Shown: one piece after another, positions 1 through 5,329 of the stretch | Layout: each line of letters opens with the position of its first letter | Numbering within the stretch: the stretch's first letter is position 1 | Assembly: GCA_021767305.1 (NCBI GenBank) | Contig: JAASTL010000048.1 | Span: forward strand, 1-6,660 | DNA: 6,660 nucleotides | Origin: Piscirickettsiaceae bacterium | GTDB lineage: Bacteria; Pseudomonadota; Gammaproteobacteria; Thiomicrospirales; Thiomicrospiraceae | Direction of reading: 5' to 3' | The notes under the pieces: model-generated | Database searches by the model: none | What the model was told of the DNA's origin: nothing | What the model saw: the letters and a program-made list of their open reading frames with translations, nothing else | Made by a program: the position numbers and the translations under genes

Positions 1-743
1 ACTTTAGCTCTGTTTGGTGTATTGCTTGGTGAACCACTAGTCATATTTTCTTGTGCATTATCATGCTGCCTACTCTGAGATTCATAAAAGGCTAGGCTAT
101 TGAAATTTTGATAATTCCAACCATTTTCTAAGATCAAGGCAACACGTCCATCAATCCATTCAAAACGGCCACGTTTGGCAATCAAAATCATATCTTGCTG
201 CTGGTTCTGCACTTTTAACCAGATATCAGTTAAATCACCTTTTTGATTAATCTCTTTACTGTACAAAACCCCCTGATTATTAGGGAGAACATTAAACTTA
301 CCCGCTACCAAACCGGTAATCGGTGACAGAGTTTGTGCTTGGGTAATTAAGTTTTTCTCTTGTTGATAACTCCAAGGCGTGACAACCAGACTAATCCAAG
401 CCATCAGCATCGCTATGGGTAGTAAAAACCAAATCACAAGTTTGCGGAAATAATCAGGTCCAACCGCACAACTTTGCAACACCACCATTTCTTGATCTTG
501 ATAGAGACGACCAAACGACAAAATAACCGCAAGCAAGGCCACTAAAGGTAAGATGATTTCCAAAGCCGGCGGGATTTTTAACAGCAAGAGTTGAAACACT
601 GATGAGGCTGGCACTTTACCTTGAATCGCTTCGGCTAACAGACGTGTTGCTTCGGTACCGAAAGTAATGAGTAAAAGCACCAGCAAAACCGCTAAAAACG
701 TTAGGCTTAGCTCTTTCAGAATATAACGATCAAGGATTCGCAA
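1..743 (-). CDS. lptF: LptF, lipopolysaccharide export permease subunit (partial, C-terminus beyond window)
   Basis: LptF is one of the two membrane subunits (with LptG) of the LptB2FG ABC transporter, which extracts lipopolysaccharide from the inner membrane and passes it to the LptC-LptA bridge. Reading the minus strand gives 247 residues of the roughly 360 usual for the family (YjgP/YjgQ). Visible in order: the N-terminal RILDRYILKEL segment typical of the family, TM1 at about residues 13-29, TM2 at about 50-78 with the charged turn SFGRLYQDQEM after it, TM3 at about 102-123, then the start of the periplasmic beta-jellyroll domain from about 125 (LSPITGLVAGKFNVLP and following strands). 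The remaining jellyroll and TM4-6 lie outside. I chose TTG at 743 because GAGG (753-750 on this strand) sits six bases ahead of it. GTG at 755 is the only other start downstream of the in-frame TGA at 773-771, and has no Shine-Dalgarno. lptG would be expected next, off the left edge. Recognition is from the protein sequence; the start is an inference. Confidence 0.93.
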   Translation of the reverse strand, partial: MRILDRYILKELSLTFLAVLLVLLLITFGTEATRLLAEAIQGKVPASSVFQLLLLKIPPALEIILPLVALLAVILSFGRLYQDQEMVVLQSCAVGPDYFRKLVIWFLLPIAMLMAWISLVVTPWSYQQEKNLITQAQTLSPITGLVAGKFNVLPNNQGVLYSKEINQKGDLTDIWLKVQNQQQDMILIAKRGRFEWIDGRVALILENGWNYQNFNSLAFYESQSRQHDNAQENMTSGSPSNTPNRAK

Positions 744-749
744 AAATTG

Positions 750-753
750 CCTC
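750..753 (-). promoter_or_regulatory. Ribosome binding site of lptF (decides TTG start)
   Basis: GAGG on the minus strand, six bases before TTG at 743. It overlaps the competing GTG at 755-753, which makes that GTG an unlikely initiator and argues for a rare TTG start. Confidence 0.6.
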
Positions 754-830
754 ACACAGGGTAAAATGATTCAATACGACTAATAAACTATGACAAATTA
801 ATACAAAGCTTTTTGGCTTTTGGGTATGCC

Positions 831-844
831 TGACTTCCAAGTCA
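831..844. repeat. Perfect 6+6 inverted repeat, candidate operator
   Basis: TGACTT-CC-AAGTCA: two perfect 6-base half-sites separated by 2 bases. If the promoters at 857-869 are real, this dyad lies about +11 to +24 in the lptF transcript and about -41 to -28 relative to the pepA start, so one bound protein could affect both. The regulator is unknown, and a dyad of this size can arise by chance. Confidence 0.35.
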
Positions 845-856
845 CGGCCACAGAAT

Positions 857-865
857 TGTTATTAT
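857..865 (+). promoter_or_regulatory. Candidate extended -10 promoter for pepA-holC
   Basis: TGTTATTAT: a TGn extension directly followed by TATTAT, five of six matches to the sigma-70 -10 consensus. No recognisable -35 hexamer lies 16-18 bases upstream, as is tolerated for extended -10 promoters. The predicted start at about 872 gives a leader of about 100 bases before the pepA ATG. It overlaps the opposite-strand -10 of lptF. It is a sequence match only. Confidence 0.45.
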
Positions 866-869
866 ACCA
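861..869 (-). promoter_or_regulatory. Candidate extended -10 promoter for lptF
   Basis: On the minus strand this reads TGGTATAAT, a perfect TGn plus TATAAT extended -10. The base stretch where a -35 would sit (about 884-889) is not consensus-like. The predicted start at about 854 gives an lptF leader of about 110 bases. This is the best -10 match I found in the intergenic region. Confidence 0.55.
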
Positions 870-956
870 ACGCGCTTAACTGAGTTGATTGCAAACTCGG
901 ATTTCATCAAATAATAACAAGTTTGCTCAAGCTAGCCATTAACCCAATATCTAGAT

Positions 957-961
957 AAAGG
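957..961 (+). promoter_or_regulatory. Probable ribosome binding site of pepA (long spacing)
   Basis: AAAGG lies 12 bases before the pepA ATG, longer than the usual 5-9. No better purine-rich site is closer, and no in-frame alternative start fits: the nearby ATG at 963 is out of frame. Confidence 0.4.
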
Positions 962-973
962 CATGACAGCGAC

Positions 974-2473
974 ATGAAATCAATCGATTTTTCTTTTCAA
1001 ACTCAATTTTCAGATATCGACACTCTTATTCTTCCAGTTACTGCTAATGCAGAAATTCCACAAGATCTTCCTGAATCATTAAATCATGCCGGACTATCTA
1101 GCTTAATTAAAGAGCTTGTTGATGGCGGCGATTTTTCTGGGAAAGTGGGCAAATCTATATTACTTGTAAAACCAGAAGCTCTGTCTTTAAAGAGATTACT
1201 TTTGGTTGGTGTGGGTGAACTTGAAAAACTCACAACCAAAGGTTACTTAACCGCTTTAAATACCGCAGCATCAGCTTTAGACCATTGTGGTACAGAAAGC
1301 GCCGTTAACGCCATGGTGTTAGTAACCCCAAATTCAGTGACAGATTCATTAAGTTGGGCCTGCATGCAAAATGCTCAAGTTATGCAAAAAAGCTTTTACG
1401 ACTACGCTCATGAGAGCCGTGGCGAACATAGCGCCAAAGATCCAAAGCTAAATGCGGTTATCTTTCCAGTAAATGCTGAAGCTAGACTCGAGGACTCCGT
1501 CCAACAAGGCCAATCAACTGCCATTGGTATGGCTTTGACGCAGGATCTTGCGAATATGCCAAGTAACTTCTGTACGCCAAGTTATCTTGCTCAAACAGCG
1601 GAAGACTTAGCTAAAGACTATGGGTTTTCTGCCAACATTCTAGATCGTCAAGAAATGATTGATATGGGAATGGGCTCGTTTATGGCTGTGGCTCAAGGTA
1701 CCGAAACCCCACCTAAAATGATCTGTTTGTCATACCAAGGTGCTAGCAGCGATGAAGCACCTATTGCCTTAGTGGGTAAAGGCGTTACTTTTGACACCGG
1801 CGGTATTTCATTAAAACCGGGAGCGGCAATGGATGAAATGAAATACGACATGGGTGGTGCAGCGACGGTTTTAGGTGTGTTTAAAGCACTTGGTGAACTA
1901 AAACCAAAAATCAATGTGGTCGCCGTGATTCCTGCAACAGAAAATATGCCTGCTGGTAACGCCATTAAACCCGGTGATGTGGTCACATCGCTGTCAGGTC
2001 AAACTATCGAAATTCTAAATACCGATGCCGAAGGCCGCTTAATTCTGTGTGATGCACTCACCTACGCTCAACAGACCTACAAGCCAGCCAAAATTATTGA
2101 CATGGCAACACTGACTGGAGCCTGCATTATTGCTCTTGGCCACCATGTCTCTGCGGTCTTAGGTAATAACCAAGAATTGGTTGATGATTTACTTGCATCT
2201 GGTGAGGAAACTTACGACCGTTTCTGGCAGATGCCTTTGGGTGAAGAGTGGGATGAACAGCTTAAATCTAATTTTGCCGATATGGCAAATATTGGTGGCC
2301 GTCCAGCGGGCACTATTACTGCGGCGCAGTTTTTAGCACGTTATACAAAAGACATTGACTGGGCGCACCTCGATATTGCCGGAACGGCCTGGGTAAGTGG
2401 AAATAATAAAGGCGCAACGGGTCGTCCTGTTCCCGCTTTGGTTGATTTCTTACTCAAGCAAGCGCAGGCCTGA
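974..2473 (+). CDS. pepA: Leucyl aminopeptidase (cytosol aminopeptidase, M17 family)
   Basis: A cytoplasmic two-metal exopeptidase that removes N-terminal amino acids, including leucine, from peptides during protein turnover. In E. coli the same protein also binds DNA, assisting Xer recombination at plasmid cer sites and repressing carAB; whether that holds here cannot be read from sequence. Its 499 residues match the usual M17 length of about 500. The N-terminal domain covers about residues 1-165 and the catalytic domain about 175-499. Metal ligands and catalytic residues are all present by comparison with E. coli PepA: K269 (VGKG), D274 (TFDTGG), K281 (SLKP), D292 (MKYDMGGA), and D351, E353 and R355 in the family signature NTDAEGRLILCDAL (349-362), followed by ATLTGACIIALG (378-389). 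The ATG at 974 is the only sensible start. holC follows after five bases, so the two are almost certainly co-transcribed; lptF is divergent. An intact, ordinary housekeeping gene. Confidence 0.97.
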   Translation: MKSIDFSFQTQFSDIDTLILPVTANAEIPQDLPESLNHAGLSSLIKELVDGGDFSGKVGKSILLVKPEALSLKRLLLVGVGELEKLTTKGYLTALNTAASALDHCGTESAVNAMVLVTPNSVTDSLSWACMQNAQVMQKSFYDYAHESRGEHSAKDPKLNAVIFPVNAEARLEDSVQQGQSTAIGMALTQDLANMPSNFCTPSYLAQTAEDLAKDYGFSANILDRQEMIDMGMGSFMAVAQGTETPPKMICLSYQGASSDEAPIALVGKGVTFDTGGISLKPGAAMDEMKYDMGGAATVLGVFKALGELKPKINVVAVIPATENMPAGNAIKPGDVVTSLSGQTIEILNTDAEGRLILCDALTYAQQTYKPAKIIDMATLTGACIIALGHHVSAVLGNNQELVDDLLASGEETYDRFWQMPLGEEWDEQLKSNFADMANIGGRPAGTITAAQFLARYTKDIDWAHLDIAGTAWVSGNNKGATGRPVPALVDFLLKQAQA

Positions 2474-2478
2474 TTTTA

Positions 2479-2964
2479 ATGAACGACTCTGCTGCTCAAC
2501 CGACCACTCAATCCAACAAGGCATCTAATTCGGTTAATTCTGCAGATGTTTTGTTTTATGTACTCAATAGTCATGAGCCAAATGAGCGTGAGGCGTTTTT
2601 ATCTAAATTACTAAATACCATTTGGAAGCAAAAACGCCAAGCTGATGTGCGCTTCGCTAATGAAACCGAAGCCCAGCGTTACGATTTAACCCTGTGGAAC
2701 TATAAACCAGAGAGTTTTATTCATCACGCTTTTATGCAAGAAACCAAAGCCCCTATTCAACTCTACGGTGCAGAAGTTGCTTTACCTTGCGCGGATGTTT
2801 TGATTAATATGCACCCTGAATTCCCACAAAACTATGGTCTATATCGTCGAACCATCGAAGTATTGGATCAATCTGAATTCCTTATTCAGATGGGAAGAGA
2901 GCGTTGGAAAGCATATAAAAAAGCCGGCATTGAACCGACCGTACATAAGATTGGTTTTGAATAA
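2479..2964 (+). CDS. holC: DNA polymerase III chi subunit
   Basis: Chi is an accessory subunit of the clamp-loader complex. With psi (HolD) it links the loader to the C-terminal tail of single-stranded DNA-binding protein at the replication fork. The 161-residue product shows the family pattern: VLFYVLN beta strand at 24-30, a helix ending IWKQKRQADVRF (48-59), LWNYKPESFIHH (72-83), DVLIN (106-110), and the C-terminal RERWKAYKKAG helix (140-150). E. coli HolC is 147 residues and begins almost directly at the first strand; here about 23 Ser/Asn/Gln/Ala-rich residues precede it. The start lies five bases after the pepA stop with a weak GCAGG at 2464-2468 inside pepA, which suggests translational coupling. 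An internal start closer to the first strand cannot be excluded, but no ATG is available there. The pepA-holC pairing is standard in gammaproteobacteria and supports the call. Confidence 0.93.
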   Translation: MNDSAAQPTTQSNKASNSVNSADVLFYVLNSHEPNEREAFLSKLLNTIWKQKRQADVRFANETEAQRYDLTLWNYKPESFIHHAFMQETKAPIQLYGAEVALPCADVLINMHPEFPQNYGLYRRTIEVLDQSEFLIQMGRERWKAYKKAGIEPTVHKIGFE

Positions 2965-3005
2965 TACGCTATTAACTTAGCTGAAAAAAATAAAAAACAG
3001 CCTTT

Positions 3006-3010
3006 GGAGG
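3006..3010 (+). promoter_or_regulatory. Strong Shine-Dalgarno of pilT with long spacing
   Basis: GGAGG, 12 bases before the pilT ATG. It is the strongest Shine-Dalgarno in the window. The GTG at 3011 directly after it runs into TAA within three codons, so ATG at 3023 remains the start. An A-rich tract (2984-2997) lies just upstream. Confidence 0.65.
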
Positions 3011-3022
3011 GTGCAGTAAAAC

Positions 3023-4060
3023 ATGGATATTACCCAACTACTTGAATTTAGTGTGCAACAAGGTGCATCGGATTTACACCTATCCGTAGGACAACCCCCT
3101 ATCATTCGTATTGATGGTGATGTTCAACGTATTGATGCACCCGACTTTGAAGCTGAACAGCTGCAAACCATGGTCTATGACATTATGAGTGATGAACAAC
3201 GTCGTGGTTTTGAGGCGGATCTAGAAGCGGATTTTTCCTTTGAAATTCCTGGTGTGGCACGTTTCAGGGCTAACGTCTTTAACCAAAACCGAGGAATCGG
3301 CGCGGTTTTCCGTACCATCCCGAGTAAAATCCTTACCCTTGAAGATTTAGATACGCCTGAAATCTTTAAAAATATATCCTCATTTCCACGCGGTCTGGTC
3401 TTGGTTACCGGGCCAACAGGTTCGGGTAAATCCACTACCCTTGCCGCTATGGTCGACTTTATTAACAAGCGTTCACCATTCCACATTCTTACCGTTGAAG
3501 ACCCAATCGAGTTCGTACACCAGCCCATTCGTAGTTTGATTAACCAACGTGAAGTACATCGCGATACCAAAAGCTTTAACAACGCCCTGCGTTCTGCGCT
3601 GCGTGAAGACCCCGACGTGATTCTGGTGGGTGAGATGCGTGACTTGGAAACGATTCGTTTGGCATTGACTGCCGCAGAAACCGGACATTTAGTATTCGGA
3701 ACCCTGCACACCAGTTCTGCAGCGAAAACGATTGACCGTATTATCGATGTTTTCCCTGCGGATGAAAAAGAGATGGTGCGTTCCATGCTCTCTGAATCAC
3801 TGCGAGCTGTTATTTCACAAACGTTACTAAAAAGAACTACAGGTGGACGAGTTGCCGCTCATGAAATCATGGTGGTGAATACCGCTATCCGTAACTTGAT
3901 TCGTGAGGCCAAAGTTCCACAAATGTATTCTGTTATCCAAACCTCTAAACAGATTGGTATGCAGACCATGGATCAAAACCTTATGGAGCTGATGCAGAAA
4001 AACATTATCAGTCGTGAAGATGCTCGTAACAAAGCTGAAAACAAAGCGCTCTTTGCTTAA
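3023..4060 (+). CDS. pilT: Type IV pilus retraction ATPase PilT
   Basis: PilT is a hexameric cytoplasmic ATPase of the secretion/pilus motor superfamily. It docks on PilC at the base of the type IV pilus and drives depolymerisation of pilin, which powers twitching motility, surface sensing and DNA uptake. The 345 residues match the usual length (about 344) and align end to end with Pseudomonas PilT as I remember it. Visible: N-terminal PAS-like domain with GASDLHLSVGQPP (14-26); Walker A GPTGSGKST (130-138, K136); Asp box ILTVEDPIEFVH (155-166); Walker B region DPDVILVGEMRD (196-207, E204); His box TAAETGHLVFGTLHT (216-230, H222 and H229); and the retraction-specific AIRNLIRE motif (288-295). 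All catalytic residues are intact. The gene sits 58 bases after holC and 36 before pilU. No convincing promoter is visible in the holC-pilT gap, so read-through from pepA-holC is possible; a promoter inside holC cannot be excluded. Confidence 0.97.
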   Translation: MDITQLLEFSVQQGASDLHLSVGQPPIIRIDGDVQRIDAPDFEAEQLQTMVYDIMSDEQRRGFEADLEADFSFEIPGVARFRANVFNQNRGIGAVFRTIPSKILTLEDLDTPEIFKNISSFPRGLVLVTGPTGSGKSTTLAAMVDFINKRSPFHILTVEDPIEFVHQPIRSLINQREVHRDTKSFNNALRSALREDPDVILVGEMRDLETIRLALTAAETGHLVFGTLHTSSAAKTIDRIIDVFPADEKEMVRSMLSESLRAVISQTLLKRTTGGRVAAHEIMVVNTAIRNLIREAKVPQMYSVIQTSKQIGMQTMDQNLMELMQKNIISREDARNKAENKALFA

Positions 4061-4084
4061 TCAACTTGTGAGTTTAATCAAGCT

Positions 4085-4090
4085 AAAGGA
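4085..4090 (+). promoter_or_regulatory. Ribosome binding site of pilU
   Basis: AAAGGA, six bases before the ATG at 4097. This is the best spaced Shine-Dalgarno in the window and fixes the pilU start. Confidence 0.75.
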
Positions 4091-4096
4091 TTAATC

Positions 4097-5263
4097 ATGT
4101 CTCATACCAAACACCCAGAAGAACTTTCTGAACTTGATAAACTGCTGGTTCATTTCTCCAATCAAGGCGGTTCTGACCTCTTTATTACCGCCGGGCGTGT
4201 TGCCACCATGAAAAAAGATGGTGACCTTATCGGTCTGACAGAAAGCAAATTAACCCCGGATGTCACCAAACAGCTCTGTTATCAATTAATGAATGAGGAG
4301 CAGATTGCCAATTTTGAAGAGACCCAAGAGTGTAACTTCGCTTACCACATTTATGGTATCGCCCGTTACCGTGTCAACGTCTTTGTACAGCGCGGTTCAC
4401 CAGGCATGGTTATTCGTTCGGTAAAAACTGAGATTCCAAATTTTGAAGATCTGCGCCTACCGACCGTTTTAAAAGAAGTCATTATGGAAAAAAATGGTCT
4501 GATTTTGATTGTAGGGGGAACCGGTTCTGGTAAATCAACCACCCTAGCAAGCTTGGTTGATATTCGAAATTCAACGCGTTCGGGCCACATCATTACCATT
4601 GAAGATCCGATTGAATTTATGCACAGCCACAAAAAAAGCATAGTGACCCAACGAGAAGTGGGAGTGGATACTGACAACTACGAAAACGCTCTGAAAAACA
4701 CGCTGCGACAAGCTCCAGATGTTATTTTGATTGGTGAGATTCGTAGTCGCGATACGATGGAACATGCCATCGCTTTCGCAGAAACCGGGCATTTATGTCT
4801 TTCTACGTTGCACGCCAACAACACCAACCAAACTTTGGATCGTATTGTTAACTTCTTCCCTGCCAGTGACCGTGATCACATTTTAATGGATTTATCACTC
4901 AACCTTAAGGCGGTAGTTTCTCAACGTCTATTACCCAAAATCGGTGGGGGTTTGATTGCTGCGGTTGAAGTTTTAATCAGCACACCTCGTATTGCTGAGC
5001 TGATTTTCCAAGGCAACATCTCTGAAATCAAAGAGGTCATGCAAAAATCAAGTGCTTTAGGTATGCAAACTTTTGACCAAGCTTTGTTTGATTTATATGA
5101 GTCTGGTCAAGTTACCTACAAAGATGCCCTTCGTGCCGCTGATTCCATGAATGATTTACGCCTAAATATCAAATTAAATAGTAAAATACCTCCTCCTGAA
5201 GATGAAGTGATTGAGTCGAGTAATAATTCGCTCGCTTTCAGCCTCAGACAAGAAGAAAGTTAA
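4097..5263 (+). CDS. pilU: Type IV pilus retraction ATPase accessory PilU
   Basis: PilU is a PilT paralogue that works with PilT to retract type IV pili; in studied species it mostly adds force or supports a weakened PilT and does not replace it. The 388 residues agree with the family (about 370-385). Visible: N-terminal GGSDLFITAG (24-33); Walker A GGTGSGKST (140-148, K146); Asp box IITIEDPIEFMH (165-176); TQREVGVDTD (184-193); Walker B region APDVILIGEIRS (206-217, E214); and His box FAETGHLCLSTLHA (227-240, H232 and H239). QREVGVDTD, the LKNTLRQAPD stretch and NDLRLNIKL (352-360) separate PilU from PilT. The AIRNLIRE motif is replaced by RIAELIFQG (298-306). Two mild oddities: the family's usual PP after SDLFITAG is replaced by RVATMK (34-39), and the extreme C-terminus (361-388) is a variable acidic/Ser/Asn tail. 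It lies 36 bases after pilT with a good Shine-Dalgarno, so the pair forms an operon. Confidence 0.96.
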   Translation: MSHTKHPEELSELDKLLVHFSNQGGSDLFITAGRVATMKKDGDLIGLTESKLTPDVTKQLCYQLMNEEQIANFEETQECNFAYHIYGIARYRVNVFVQRGSPGMVIRSVKTEIPNFEDLRLPTVLKEVIMEKNGLILIVGGTGSGKSTTLASLVDIRNSTRSGHIITIEDPIEFMHSHKKSIVTQREVGVDTDNYENALKNTLRQAPDVILIGEIRSRDTMEHAIAFAETGHLCLSTLHANNTNQTLDRIVNFFPASDRDHILMDLSLNLKAVVSQRLLPKIGGGLIAAVEVLISTPRIAELIFQGNISEIKEVMQKSSALGMQTFDQALFDLYESGQVTYKDALRAADSMNDLRLNIKLNSKIPPPEDEVIESSNNSLAFSLRQEES

Positions 5264-5275
5264 CAAGAACATAAA

Positions 5276-5317
5276 ATGAAGTGCTGTCAGAACGAGCTGC
5301 GCACTTGGATATTGTAG
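5276..5317 (+). other. Small ORF (13 codons) overlapping a hairpin, possible leader of the M14 gene
   Basis: ATG at 5276 opens a 13-codon frame, MKCCQNELRTWIL, which ends in TAG 12 bases before the proposed TTG start of the next gene. Only a weak AAGAA (5264-5268 region) lies ahead of it. The same bases hold an inverted repeat, AAGTGC (5279-5284) with GCACTT (5301-5306), and an inner CAG/CTG pair. No U-run follows, so this is not a clear intrinsic terminator. A translated leader controlling the downstream start is possible, but so is chance. Confidence 0.2.
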
Positions 5318-5329
5318 TGGGTATTTATT

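Larger units (their letters stand above)
744..973. other. Divergent intergenic region between lptF and pepA
   Basis: A 230-base AT-rich region without a credible gene. It contains, from left to right: a bulged hairpin at 801-827 (ATAC/GTAT and AAAGC/GCTTT arms), a perfect dyad at 831-844, overlapping opposed extended -10 elements at 857-869, and two mutually exclusive inverted repeats at 880-926 that would lie in the pepA leader. Both divergent transcripts must start in here. Confidence 0.8.

Noticed and set aside
801..827. Bulged hairpin (ATAC/GTAT plus AAAGC/GCTTT) considered as a terminator
   Set aside because: Weak AT-rich stem without a following U-run on either strand, and located between divergent genes where a terminator is not expected.
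923..951. TTGCTC ... AATATC as a sigma-70 promoter for pepA
   Set aside because: Only three of six -10 matches, and the start would fall at the Shine-Dalgarno, leaving no usable leader.
1693..1986. 97-codon open frame on the minus strand inside pepA
   Set aside because: It lies opposite the most conserved catalytic part of pepA, has no ribosome binding site or recognisable product, and is a codon-usage shadow.
3175..3786. 203-codon open frame on the minus strand inside pilT (and a second at 3473-3688)
   Set aside because: Opposite the conserved ATPase core. Similar antisense frames recur at the matching places in pilU (4366-4677 and 4571-4792), as expected from shared codon patterns of paralogues. 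The translated products are Ser/Arg-rich and unlike a real protein.
5264..5329. Rho-independent terminator after pilU
   Set aside because: The AAGTGC/GCACTT repeat has a 16-base interior and is followed by GGATATTGTAG, not a run of T, so I cannot support termination here.
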